The position numbers and the translations under genes were made by a program. A model generated the notes under the pieces. It saw only the letters and a list, made by a program, of their open reading frames with translations. It was not told the origin of the DNA and did no database searches. From Caulobacteraceae bacterium (GTDB lineage Bacteria; Pseudomonadota; Alphaproteobacteria; Caulobacterales; Aquidulcibacteraceae): 64,000 nt of DNA. The stretch lies in the NCBI GenBank assembly GCA_009773335.1, contig WRPF01000002.1:130071-194070 (forward strand), in the 5' to 3' direction. This document shows, piece by piece, positions 1 through 7,861 of this stretch. How positions within the stretch are numbered: the stretch's first letter is position 1; every line of letters starts with the position of its first letter.

Positions 1-218
1 GCAAGCTTGGCGGCGTTCGCTTGCGCGCGCGACAACTCCATGGCTCCGACAGTGGCGGCGAGCGCGCCGGCGGCGACGCCGATCGCGGCGATGAACGCCG
101 CCGACTGCCAGAAGAAGGTTCCGCCGAGCGAGATGGCGAGAACATCGCAAAGCGGCGTCATCATCCAGCACGCGATCGGCGCATGCACGAGCATCGGATG
201 CAAGGGATGGCTCGACAT
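1..218 (-). CDS. DUF2231-type membrane protein, 3' end cut by window edge
   Basis: Only the first 72 codons are in the window. The protein begins MSSHPLHPMLVHAPIACWMM; the HPxHPMLVHxPIA signature at residues 4-14 is typical of DUF2231 integral membrane proteins. Two hydrophobic segments follow (about 10-32 and 36-60). The start ATG lies 4 nt beyond the stop of the upstream small membrane protein gene on the same strand, so the two are almost certainly co-transcribed and translationally coupled. Function of the family is unknown; some members are annotated as heme- or redox-linked membrane proteins. The family call rests on the N-terminal motif alone. Confidence 0.75.
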   Translation of the reverse strand, partial: MSSHPLHPMLVHAPIACWMMTPLCDVLAISLGGTFFWQSAAFIAAIGVAAGALAATVGAMELSRAQANAAKL

Positions 219-222
219 GAGG

Positions 223-576
223 TCAGATCACGCCGAAAACGCTGCCAGCGAGGCTGAGAAAGCCCGCCACCGCCGCCAGCGCATGCACGCCCGCGAGCGC
301 GCGCGGCGGTGCCTGTTTACGAATATGGAAGCTCACCAGCACGAAACCGCCGAGCGCGGCGATGACGAGGAGCGCGGCTGCGATCATCACCGCCGGGGGT
401 TGCGGCGCGCCCGCCAGGAACGCCGTGTAGAGCAGGAGCGCTAGGCCAGTGGCGGCGAACAGGCCATGCAGGATGGCCGCTGGCCAAGGCGGCAGCGCGC
501 CCTTGAACACACGCACCAGCATGTAGACGCCCAGCAAGGCGGAGCAGGCAAAAAGAGCAATCGCGGGGATCAACAT
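223..576 (-). CDS. small four-helix membrane protein
   Basis: 117 residues, nearly all hydrophobic, with four predicted membrane spans (about 2-26, 33-56, 63-83, 95-117). The longer in-frame extension upstream is rejected: the ATG at 576 follows a GGAGG ribosome-binding site at the right spacing, and a candidate ECF promoter ends about 32 nt upstream of it. No family recognised with certainty. It is the first gene of a two-gene unit with the DUF2231 gene. The shared promoter sequence suggests control by the ECF sigma factor encoded just upstream. Confidence 0.7.
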   Translation of the reverse strand: MLIPAIALFACSALLGVYMLVRVFKGALPPWPAAILHGLFAATGLALLLYTAFLAGAPQPPAVMIAAALLVIAALGGFVLVSFHIRKQAPPRALAGVHALAAVAGFLSLAGSVFGVI

Positions 577-612
577 GGGATCAAGCCTCCAATGCCGCGT
601 TGAGCGGCGTGT

Positions 613-642
613 ATTGGATGCGGCGGGCCTATCAAAGGTTCC
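613..642 (-). promoter_or_regulatory. candidate ECF-sigma promoter for the two membrane-protein genes
   Basis: Reading the minus strand, GGAACCTTT (GGAAC at 642-638) is followed after 17 nt by CATCCAAT (620-613). The same two blocks occur upstream of the ECF sigma gene at 1586-1558. GGAAC at -35 is the classic ECF-family element. The predicted transcription start is about 30 nt before the ATG at 576. Confidence 0.6.
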
Positions 643-818
643 CGCGGACGTGCTCTTCGGTTTGATCGTTGACGGCGAACACAAGCTACCCCCCGACATC
701 ATGTTCCAGCGCCCCATCGGTGCGGTCATGCATCGAGAATTGGGTGCGTCGGAGCGCCGAGAGGTTCCCAAGGATTAGCAAGCTTGTGCGAATGCGGCCT
801 GCGCGCAGCTGCGTTGAC

Positions 819-1529
819 TCAATCGAGCGGCGGCTGAGGAGCAAGCGCCAGTCGGGCTAACACGTTTTCCTTGATGCGCTCGCAGCGCTGCCCGAGGAAC
901 GGAAAGGCGTCGGCCATGGTCGAAGCGAGCGTTTCGTTGAGTGCGGCGCGCAGCATGCGCCGCGCGCGGTGCAGGCGCGTTTTCACGGTTTCCTCGCGCA
1001 GATCGAGGCTTTGCGCGGTTTCGGCGACGCTGCACTCCTCGATGTCGCGCAGCACGAAGACGGTGCGGAACGTCTCGGGCAGATCGTCGATGGCGGTCTC
1101 AATGAGGCGGCGTACCTGCATGCGCGCGGCGTCTTCTTCAGGGCTCATAGCGGGGCCAGCATTGGGAAACATGATCACATGCGCTCCACTGCCTTGGGCA
1201 GCTTCCACCTGTTCCATGCCGACCACGTTGCGGCGCTTGCGCAGGCGGCCATTGGCTTCGTTGATAGTGATGCGGGTGAGCCAGGTGAAGATGCTTGCAT
1301 CGCCTCGGAACGCGTCGAGGTTGGCGAAAGCCCGCACATAGGCCTCTTGCACCACGTCTTCCGCTTCGGCGTCATCCTTCATGATGCTGCGTGCGACCCG
1401 GAAAAGCCGCTGGCTGCCGCGTCGCATGATGGCGCCGAAGGCCTCTCGATCGCCCGCCCGCGCCTTTTGCACGAGCTCGGTCTCCTCTTGCGCGCCATAA
1501 TCCGTGCGAACGACATTCTGCGCCGCCAT
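819..1529 (-). CDS. ECF-type RNA polymerase sigma factor
   Basis: 236 residues. Sigma-70 region 2 (about residues 19-90) contains DDAEAEDVVQEAYVRAF and the FTWLTRITINEANGRLRKRR segment. Region 4 (about 140-205) contains LPETFRTVFVLRDIEECSVAETA followed by EETVKTRLHRARRMLR, the helix-turn-helix that reads the -35 box. Start at 1529 (MAAQ...) is preferred over an in-frame start 24 nt upstream because GGAGAG precedes it and the predicted promoter -10 ends only about 29 nt upstream. No anti-sigma gene is adjacent, which is unusual for this family. The matching promoter elements imply autoregulation. A short linker between regions 2 and 4 is typical of ECF factors. Confidence 0.9.
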   Translation of the reverse strand: MAAQNVVRTDYGAQEETELVQKARAGDREAFGAIMRRGSQRLFRVARSIMKDDAEAEDVVQEAYVRAFANLDAFRGDASIFTWLTRITINEANGRLRKRRNVVGMEQVEAAQGSGAHVIMFPNAGPAMSPEEDAARMQVRRLIETAIDDLPETFRTVFVLRDIEECSVAETAQSLDLREETVKTRLHRARRMLRAALNETLASTMADAFPFLGQRCERIKENVLARLALAPQPPLD

Positions 1530-1557
1530 GAGTCTCTCCGTGGTCCAGCCCAAACCG

Positions 1558-1586
1558 ATTGGACGCCCGGGCGTGGGAAAGGTTCC
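1558..1586 (-). promoter_or_regulatory. candidate autoregulatory ECF promoter
   Basis: Minus strand GGAACCTTT (GGAAC at 1586-1582), 16 nt, then CGTCCAAT (1565-1558). GGAAC...CGTC with a 16-17 nt spacer is the classic ECF promoter layout. The same extended blocks precede the downstream membrane-protein unit. Confidence 0.65.
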
Positions 1587-1592
1587 CGCACT

Positions 1593-2237
1593 TCACTCCG
1601 GACGCCGCTGCAGCAGACCAAGGACATCCTGGCGCAGGCCGCCCTCCTGGTAAACGCCCCTAAAAGCGCGCGTCACCAGCAGCGATCCGTGCTTGCGCAC
1701 GCCGCGCGAGGACATGCATTCGTGGCGGGCCTCAACCACCACAGCCACGCCGAGCGGCTGCAAGGCTTGGTCCAATGCGTCTGCGATCTCTGCGGTCAGT
1801 CGTTCCTGGATTTGCAGGCGGCGCGAATAGAGGTCCACCAGCCTGGCCAGTTTGGAAATGCCCACGACACGTCGCGAAGGCAAATAGGCGATGTGCGCCA
1901 CGCCGCGGATTGGCGCCATGTGATGTTCGCAGGTCGATTCGAGCGGAATGTCGCGCAGCACGACCACGTCCTGATAGCCGCCGACCTCGCCGAACGTCCG
2001 TTCCAGAATGGCCGCCGGTTCTTGCGCATAGCCGCAGAACCATTCCTCGTAGGCGCGCGCCACGCGCGCCGGCGTCTGCGTCAACCCTTCGCGCGCGGGA
2101 TCGTCGCCGGCCCAGGCGATCAGCGTGCGCACGGCCTCCTCCGCTTGCGCGCGCGAGGGGCGGGTAAGCGCCGGCCGGGGCTCGGACGCGGTCTGATATG
2201 AGCCGTCAAGAATGTCAGCGCCTGATTCCTGAAGCAT
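1593..2237 (-). CDS. folE: GTP cyclohydrolase I
   Basis: 214 residues, usual length for type IA GTP cyclohydrolase, which converts GTP to 7,8-dihydroneopterin triphosphate at the start of folate/pterin synthesis in the cytosol. Visible signatures: GLTQTPARVA (51-60), STCEHHMAPI with zinc ligands C103 and H106, SKLARL (128-133), RLQIQERLT (140-148) and HECMSSRGV with zinc ligand C174. The ATG at 2237 is chosen because upstream in-frame sequence is not family-like. Stand-alone gene next to the ECF sigma gene; a weak GGAAC-type promoter candidate lies upstream. Confidence 0.95.
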   Translation of the reverse strand: MLQESGADILDGSYQTASEPRPALTRPSRAQAEEAVRTLIAWAGDDPAREGLTQTPARVARAYEEWFCGYAQEPAAILERTFGEVGGYQDVVVLRDIPLESTCEHHMAPIRGVAHIAYLPSRRVVGISKLARLVDLYSRRLQIQERLTAEIADALDQALQPLGVAVVVEARHECMSSRGVRKHGSLLVTRAFRGVYQEGGLRQDVLGLLQRRPE

Positions 2238-2638
2238 GATGTCAACTCCGCTGCTCCTCGTTGGCTCATTAGAGCCGCGGCGCCTGATTTGGTTCCCGCT
2301 GTCAATTCGCGGAACCCCATGGCCCCCCACCCTTCGCGAGACATGGCGGCTGGGCCGGGGTTGAGCCAAATCCGCCACTGCAAAGAATCTGCCCGAAGAT
2401 CGTTCAACTACCTTGATTGTCTAAGCGAAAGTCGAGCGTCCGCCGCCTCGGCGAGCGCTAGCCTTCGCGGGCGCAGCATCGACAACGGTCGCTCTCCATG
2501 CGCACTGTCGGCGTGCGGATTCCGATGATGGCGTCCGTGATCGAGCCGACCACCATTGACATTCAGCGAAGCGAATGCCCGTACTCAGCGCGTTCCTGCG
2601 CGCACGAAACAGGCTCGGACTCTTCAGGGGACGGCACA
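2238..2638. other. divergent intergenic region folE / cupin lipoprotein
   Basis: 401 bp between divergent genes. No convincing ORF. On the folE side, minus strand, GGAAC (2296-2292) is followed after 17 nt by CTCTAAT (2274-2268), a partial match to the ECF promoter pair seen nearby. Nothing else recognisable. Confidence 0.4.
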
Positions 2639-3139
2639 ATGAGAACGACGTCGAGTATGGCTAGACTGGCGCCGGCGCTGGCGATGTTTGTGCTTGCCGG
2701 ATGCACGGAGAGCGCTGACCAGTCGGCTTCACCTGAGGCGAGCGCGCCGCCCCAGGCTGAAGCGCCCCTGACGCGTTTGGTTCAGGACCCTGAACTCCAG
2801 TGGGGCGCCTGCCCGGACATTTTCCCAGCTGGCTGCGAAATCACAGTCCTGCACGGTGATTCCGCACGCCCGAATGCCGATGTTTTTCTGCGCGTCCCAG
2901 GCGGGTACCAACTTCCGCCGCATTCACACACATCGGTCGAACGCATGATCTTGGTAGTCGGCGAGCTCAACGTTCAGTACCAAGGCGCGCCCGCGACCTT
3001 GTTGACAGCTGGCGAGTATGCATATGGCCCTGCGGGTTTGCCGCATGTTGCCAATTGCGCGAGCACTGAGGCGTGCACGCTATTTATCGCCTTCGAGGGG
3101 CCGGTTGATGCGTTGCCTTTCGAAGGCTCAATCGAATAG
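2639..3139 (+). CDS. cupin-domain lipoprotein
   Basis: 166 residues from ATG 2639. N-terminal lipoprotein signal peptide with lipobox LAGC (Cys about residue 23), then a Ser/Ala/Pro-rich linker and a single cupin barrel. The barrel shows GYQLPPHSHTSVERMILVVGEL (cupin motif 1, metal-ligand His pair and Glu) and later YAYGPAGLPHVANC (motif 2, His). Probably an outer-membrane-anchored periplasmic small-molecule-binding or isomerase-like protein. Substrate cannot be told. An alternative start at 2657 would still give a signal peptide. No operon partner. Confidence 0.75.
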   Translation: MRTTSSMARLAPALAMFVLAGCTESADQSASPEASAPPQAEAPLTRLVQDPELQWGACPDIFPAGCEITVLHGDSARPNADVFLRVPGGYQLPPHSHTSVERMILVVGELNVQYQGAPATLLTAGEYAYGPAGLPHVANCASTEACTLFIAFEGPVDALPFEGSIE

Positions 3140-3535
3140 CGCGTTTTCAGCGGTCAGGCGCAGGCTTCAAACCCCCGCAAGGCGCTTTCGGTTCGCATCG
3201 ACGACGTGTTCCTCCTCCCATCTGCGTGCGCGACGCTCTTTGCCCGTCGTGCATCGTGTCTTCAACGGACACCCGCTGCACTTTGCTGTCCAATAGACGT
3301 GGGGATTGAGACCATTTTCGAAACTCGAGAGGAGCTACTCGTCTGCAGGACAGCGATGGGCGTTCCCGTCGGGCCGGAAGACGAAGGCATCCTTGCCAAT
3401 GCGGCCAATGCGTGTCGCCATGCTGGAATTGGCCATAGATCAGGTTCGCGCGCTTGTGTTCGAAGCCGAGCGAAGTGAAGAAAAGGCGATTGAGAAGGCC
3501 GCTGCGGGCGCGCGACACCGGCTGTGGCATGAAGG
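3140..3535. other. intergenic stretch with no recognisable gene
   Basis: 396 bp between the cupin gene and a truncated cytochrome b561. All six frames are broken or carry no family-like protein. It occupies the place where the missing 5' half of the b561 gene would lie, so it may be foreign or scrambled sequence from the truncation event. Confidence 0.4.
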
Positions 3536-3538
3536 TGA

Positions 3539-4000
3539 TGCACGCTTGGCCACAATCCTCTCGGCGCAGTGGCGGTGTTCGCGCTGTTGGTGTCCCTCAG
3601 CGTTGTTGTCGTCACCGGATTGCTGAGCGCGGGCGAGGAGGGACCGTCCGGGCCGCTCGCGGCTGTGTTCGGCATGGATCTCGCCGAGGCGCACGAATTG
3701 TCGTTTCGGGTTTTGCAAGGGCTTGTTGTGCTGCACCTGATCGGCGTTGCGGTGACGAGTTTGGCAAGCCGGGACAATCTGGTGCTCGCCATGATCACTG
3801 GCGGCAAGCGGCGTCCGAAAAACGACCCTGCAATTGATGCACAACCAGCCAGCGGCGCTGCACTCTTGGCGGCGGTCTTGCTTTCGGGCGCCGCAGCCTT
3901 GGCGTTGATGACGATGCCGCATCCTATCGGCGGCGATAGTGGCGGCGAAAGCACTCAGATCGAACGCGGCGAAATCGATCAAGACGATGAGCGCGACTGA
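3539..4000 (+). pseudogene. 5'-truncated cytochrome b561 family protein
   Basis: The reading frame opens after a stop at 3536 and enters homology at HNPLGAVAVFALL. It then runs through VVVVTGLLSAGEEGP, the heme-ligand segment DLAEAHELSFRVLQGLVVLHLIGVAV and LAMITGGKRRP to a C-terminal membrane span. This matches the C-terminal half of the b561 protein at 21939-22681 almost segment for segment. The N-terminal half, with its WD(x)xTRxFHW motif and first heme histidines, is absent, so it cannot bind two hemes and is probably non-functional. A GTG at 3569 could start a fragment. Intact relatives pass electrons between quinones and periplasmic cytochromes. Confidence 0.75.
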
Positions 4001-4055
4001 GCAACACAAACGGGCCATGGGCTGCCGGGAGCCGTCATCAATGAGGAGATTGCTT

Positions 4056-4537
4056 ATGGTACGGAAACTTGTCACAGCGGTCTCCGCGCTGTTCCTCACG
4101 GCCTGCACGAGCGGGCACGCGGGGCACGGCGCACACAATGAGCGCGTGCGCCAAATCGCCGTCGCCGGCGCTCAAGTAATGCCGTTCGATCTTGAACGCA
4201 GCCCCGCACATTCGCCGATACTGCCTATGGCGGCGAACAGAGCGTGGTGTCCGACGGCGGAGATGGCGCTCAGATCGTCCTTATCAGGCGCCACCTTTCA
4301 GACGAGGCCGCGCGTTTTGCGCGCGGCGAATTTGGCAGTCCCGAGCGCATCCACGGCCATGAAATGCCGGGTCTTGGCGTATTGCGTGCGAATTACAGCG
4401 CCTTGCAGGTCGCCTATGCCGAACTCCCGAACGGCGGCGCGATTTCGTACCGCGCCCGCGACGCCGAAATGATCGACGCGATCCACGCGTGGTTCGCCGC
4501 CCAGCGGTCCGATCATGGCGCTCACGCAGCTCATTGA
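4056..4537 (+). pseudogene. small lipoprotein with apparent single-base frameshift
   Basis: Start ATG 4056 follows AGGAG. It encodes MVRKLVTAVSALFLTAC, a lipoprotein signal with lipobox LTAC, then a His-rich GHAGHGAH stretch and MPFDLERS. Near 4211 the frame breaks; homology resumes in another frame as ADTAYGGEQSVVSDGG and runs to IHAWFAAQRSDHGAHAAH at 4537. Restoring one T (cat-ttc-gcc) joins the halves perfectly. The family is widespread in proteobacteria, often mislabelled aspartate carbamoyltransferase, and its role is unknown. The His-rich ends suggest metal contact. Either a recent pseudogene or a sequencing error. Confidence 0.7.
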
Positions 4538-4573
4538 GTTGCGCTTGTCGCTCAGTCATGGCGACATACTGGG

Positions 4574-5278
4574 ATGACGCGCGAGACCAGCCTCGCCACG
4601 AGCTATGAACACTGGCGCACAAGCGAGCTTGGTCAGATCACCGACACGCTTGAACACCGGCTTTTGATCGAATTGGCGCGCGTCATGCCCGGTCAGCATT
4701 TGCTCGATGTCGGCTGCGGGGACGGCGCGTTAGCAATCCGGTTCGCGCGGCTCGGCGCCGCAATCACGGGGGTGGACGCTGATCCGGCCATGGTCGCGGT
4801 GGCGCGAGCGCGCGCCGCCGCGGAAAATGCGTCGGCGCAATTCTCGGTAGCGGACGCCGAACGGCTCCCTTTCGCGGATGGCCAGTTTGACGTGGTTGTC
4901 GCGTCGGCGTTGCTTTGCCTCGTCCGCGATCGCGCGGCTGCCATCGCCGAGATGGCGCGGGTGCTTAAGCCGGGCGGGCGTCTTATCGTGGGCGAATTGG
5001 GCGCCTGGAGCCTTTGGAGTGCGTTGCGGCGGGTTCGTGGCTGGTTCGGCGCAACGCCCTGGCGGGGTGCGCATTTCCACACGCCCAGCGACCTGATGCG
5101 ATTGCTGCGCGAGGCCGGACTTTCGCCGGTTGCGGTAAGAGGCAGTATCTTTTATCCGCCCCTGGCGTTGGCCGCCCGGCTGCTTGCGCCTTTCGACGCC
5201 TGGATCGGCCGACGTTTCACGCTCGGCGCGGCCTTCCTCGTCGCCAGCGCGCGCAAGCCGCTCTTGCGGATTGATTAG
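4574..5278 (+). CDS. class I SAM-dependent methyltransferase
   Basis: 234 residues. Rossmann-type methyltransferase: motif I LLDVGCGDGALAIRFA (about 42-57), GVDADPAMVAVARA (motif II acidic residue for SAM ribose), DAERLPFADGQFDVVVASALLC (motif III/IV) and EMARVLKPGGRLIVGELG. It resembles UbiE/Methyltransf_11 proteins. Substrate unknown. It begins 36 nt after the lipoprotein pseudogene and may be in its transcription unit. C-terminal residues 170-234 contain a hydrophobic, possibly membrane-associated helix. Confidence 0.85.
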   Translation: MTRETSLATSYEHWRTSELGQITDTLEHRLLIELARVMPGQHLLDVGCGDGALAIRFARLGAAITGVDADPAMVAVARARAAAENASAQFSVADAERLPFADGQFDVVVASALLCLVRDRAAAIAEMARVLKPGGRLIVGELGAWSLWSALRRVRGWFGATPWRGAHFHTPSDLMRLLREAGLSPVAVRGSIFYPPLALAARLLAPFDAWIGRRFTLGAAFLVASARKPLLRID

Positions 5279-5405
5279 CCGCAATTGCTTCTTGGGGCAG
5301 AGGCATCAAAGTAACCTCCATGAAAGCGCTTGATGTGAGGCATGGGATGTCCATTGGATTGGCGGCGCCGCGGGGGTCCATGTTGCGTGCAGCTTGGTGG
5401 TTTCG

Positions 5406-5819
5406 ATGAACGGCAAATTCAATATCGCGGTCGGACTGTGGTTTCTAGCGGGTTTCATGGTCTACGGCTTCGTACTCATCTACCTCCGCGACTTCGCGCC
5501 CGGGAGGGAGCAATGGGTGGCCGACTACGCAATCGGCAAACATTTTGAATCTCGTTTGGCGCATGTGCATGGTAATCTTTTCGCGCTGCTGAACGTGCTC
5601 ATCGGCTATCTGCTGGTGCGCCTGCCGGTCGCAGGTGCGCAGGGGCGGTGGATCGCGGCGCTTGCGCTTGCCGGCATGCTGATGCCGTTGGGTATCCTCT
5701 CCGAGGTTTGGTTCGGCGTGCCGCCCATTCTAGTTATCGTCGGCGGCGTCGCCATGATCGGCTCGATGATTTGGCTTGGTCTAGCGGTGTGGCGCCTGAA
5801 ATTGGCCGAGCGGCCGTGA
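5406..5819 (+). CDS. four-helix integral membrane protein
   Basis: 137 residues starting MNGKFNIAVGLWFLAGF. Four membrane helices (about 6-27, 55-74, 83-100, 105-128), with a soluble loop after the first (residues 28-54) that contains HFESRLAHVHGNLF. His residues in this loop at the membrane edge could bind a metal or heme, but no family is recognised. A TTG start 12 nt upstream is possible. Its stop codon overlaps the GTG start of the next gene by two bases, indicating translational coupling with the OsmC protein. Confidence 0.65.
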   Translation: MNGKFNIAVGLWFLAGFMVYGFVLIYLRDFAPGREQWVADYAIGKHFESRLAHVHGNLFALLNVLIGYLLVRLPVAGAQGRWIAALALAGMLMPLGILSEVWFGVPPILVIVGGVAMIGSMIWLGLAVWRLKLAERP

Positions 5820-6274
5820 CGGCGCGCACGCACGTGCAAGGGCGTATCGTCTTCGTATCCGAGAACGGCAAAGGTTCCTTCGGACAGGATGTGCGCGTGG
5901 GCGCCCATCTCTTGATCGCCGACGAACCTCGCTCGATCGGCGGCGAAGGCGCGGGGCCCGACCCGTTCGAATTTGTCCTCGCCGGCCTCGGCGCGTGCAC
6001 GGCGATGACGATACGGCTTTATGCAGAGCGCAAGAGCTGGCCGTTGGCGCGCGTCGAGGTTCGCTTGGGCCATGCCGAGCGCCTTGCGGACGGCGCTGAG
6101 CGTGACGTGTTCAGCCGCGAAATTACTCTTGCCGGCGATCTCTCCACGGAAGAGCGTCAGCGGCTGCTGGAGATCGCCGAAAAATGCCCTGTGAGCCGCA
6201 CGCTTGCGCAAGGCGCGAGGATCACGACCAGCCTCTCGACGTGTTGTTCGCCGGAAACAGGGGTGAGTTCTTAG
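5816..6274 (+). CDS. OsmC/Ohr family protein
   Basis: 152 residues from a GTG start that overlaps the preceding stop (GTGA). OsmC-fold proteins are thiol-dependent peroxidases for organic hydroperoxides. Both redox cysteines are visible: C61 in LGACTAMTIRLYAERK and C123 in IAEKCPVSRTL. The conserved GPDPFEFVLAGLGAC segment is present. Acts in the cytosol. Coupling to a small membrane protein is unusual; partner function is unknown. Confidence 0.9.
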   Translation: MTARTHVQGRIVFVSENGKGSFGQDVRVGAHLLIADEPRSIGGEGAGPDPFEFVLAGLGACTAMTIRLYAERKSWPLARVEVRLGHAERLADGAERDVFSREITLAGDLSTEERQRLLEIAEKCPVSRTLAQGARITTSLSTCCSPETGVSS

Positions 6275-6627
6275 AGTGTAGCGGTGATCTCGCGCCTGCA
6301 ATGCATTCCAGATGTGCGCTCAATCCGGCGGTGATGACCACGACGGCTTTGGTTCCGAGGACGCCCAGCTCATGTTGCATGCGATGACGTCGCCTACCGA
6401 GCCGCCCTTTCAGCTTGCGGCCACAAGCGCGATTGAAGCCGGCGAAAAAAAGTCGAGATCGCGTATCGTCATGACGGAGGGTTTCCTCGCGGGAGAGACA
6501 ATTGGAGCGACCGATGCGGTGGCTCAGATCGGCGCGTGACAATTGGACGTTGGGCGGAACCAACGTGGATCAAGAAGACCGCGCCGTCCCGCGCGATCGG
6601 CGTGGCTTGCTTTCTAGTCGGCGCCGC
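6275..6627. other. convergent intergenic region
   Basis: 353 bp between the convergent OsmC and patatin genes. Only short open frames without recognisable motifs, ribosome-binding sites or hairpin-plus-T-run terminators. Confidence 0.4.
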
Positions 6628-7851
6628 TCAATCATTGCCCGATTGCAAGAGCGCTTGCTCGGCCGAAAGCCAGATCTGGCCAGTTGCGACGCGTGCTTCA
6701 CCCAGAGCGAACAGCGCGCGCATCTGTTCTCGATCGAAGTCCAACCAGTTCGACTCCGCCCGCTCTGGCGGAATTGCGCTGAGGTGGAAAGCCATGCCGT
6801 GGCGTGCGGCGAACGCCGACGTGTTGGAGATCGCGGTGCGCGTCATGTGCATCATGAGCGTTGAAAAGCTTCTTTCCAGAATCGGGATCGTCGCTTGCGG
6901 GGTGGTGCGCGCGGGGGCGTGGATCTGGCCGTTGACAAGGACGTAGACGTTCGCCCCCCGCAGACCCTCCAATTGATCCCGAGACAGGTATGTGAGCTCG
7001 GGCGCAATGAAGAAGGGCGTCGTCACCCCGCCATCGACATGCATTTCGTCATACGCGTTCTCTGCGCCTTCGACACGAATCATAATTGGTGGAAACAGGC
7101 CAGGAGCACTGGCAGAAGCGATAAGCACGTCGCGGAACAGTGTGCGGGCTTCTTCCCCGCCACGGGAAGCGATTTGGCCCATGTCCCACAACACCGTCTC
7201 CTGGCGATCAAGATCGGTGGTGGCGACGAGCAACACGCGCCCTCTTGCTGCTTCCGCCGCCACGGCCGCCACTAGGTCTTCGGTGATGAAGCCATCGACA
7301 AGGTCGCGCAGGGGCTCGCCGGAATTGAGACCCGGCCTGATCAATATTCCGATCCCACGTGATCGCAGCAAGTCTGCGCTGCGCCCGTCAACGAAGGCGT
7401 TGGTCAATTGAGGGTCCCATTCCGATCCCAGAAACGCGAACGGCGCGATGAGCGCTCCGGCGCTAACCCCTGTCACCACTTCGTATCGGGGGCGTTCGCC
7501 GCGGCGGGTGAGACCCACCAGAATTCCAGCGGAATAGGCGCCGTTGGCGCCGCCGCCGGAGATGGCCAGAATGTCGAAGCTGGCGTCGGTCACCGAGGCT
7601 CGCAAGCGTGCGATGTTTGCTTCGGCCTCCATGCCCGCCACGCGCCCGTCCACGGCGAGCGATCTGACCAGCGGCGAGAATCCTGAGGGCGCAAGAGATG
7701 GCGATGACACCGGCGGGGCTTCAGCGCGCGGAAGCGTTGCGCACGCCGCAGCCAACAGCGGGGCCAAGAGCGCCACTCGCAGCTGTTTTTTGAAACCGCG
7801 TGCGGGAATGGGGCGCCGCGCGGAGCGGTCGGCGAACGACGTGAGCGACAT
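6628..7851 (-). CDS. patatin-like phospholipase lipoprotein
   Basis: 407 residues from ATG 7851, preceded by GAGG 8 nt upstream. An N-terminal hydrophobic segment ends in LAAAC (Cys37), a plausible lipobox. The patatin domain shows the oxyanion-hole loop ISGGGANGAYSAG (98-109), nucleophile elbow GVSAG with S130, and the dyad Asp in HVDGGV (D273). Patatins hydrolyse acyl esters of lipids. It lies 10 nt after phaC and is the last gene of the efflux/PHA operon. A role in lipid turnover at the envelope is inferred. The N-terminal arginine-rich start is long for a lipoprotein signal, so export is likely but not certain. Confidence 0.88.
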   Translation of the reverse strand: MSLTSFADRSARRPIPARGFKKQLRVALLAPLLAAACATLPRAEAPPVSSPSLAPSGFSPLVRSLAVDGRVAGMEAEANIARLRASVTDASFDILAISGGGANGAYSAGILVGLTRRGERPRYEVVTGVSAGALIAPFAFLGSEWDPQLTNAFVDGRSADLLRSRGIGILIRPGLNSGEPLRDLVDGFITEDLVAAVAAEAARGRVLLVATTDLDRQETVLWDMGQIASRGGEEARTLFRDVLIASASAPGLFPPIMIRVEGAENAYDEMHVDGGVTTPFFIAPELTYLSRDQLEGLRGANVYVLVNGQIHAPARTTPQATIPILERSFSTLMMHMTRTAISNTSAFAARHGMAFHLSAIPPERAESNWLDFDREQMRALFALGEARVATGQIWLSAEQALLQSGND

Positions 7852-7861
7852 TGGCTTGCCT

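Noticed and set aside
969..2201. 410-codon plus-strand frame across the sigma and folE genes
   Set aside because: It spans two well-supported minus-strand genes and encodes no motif.
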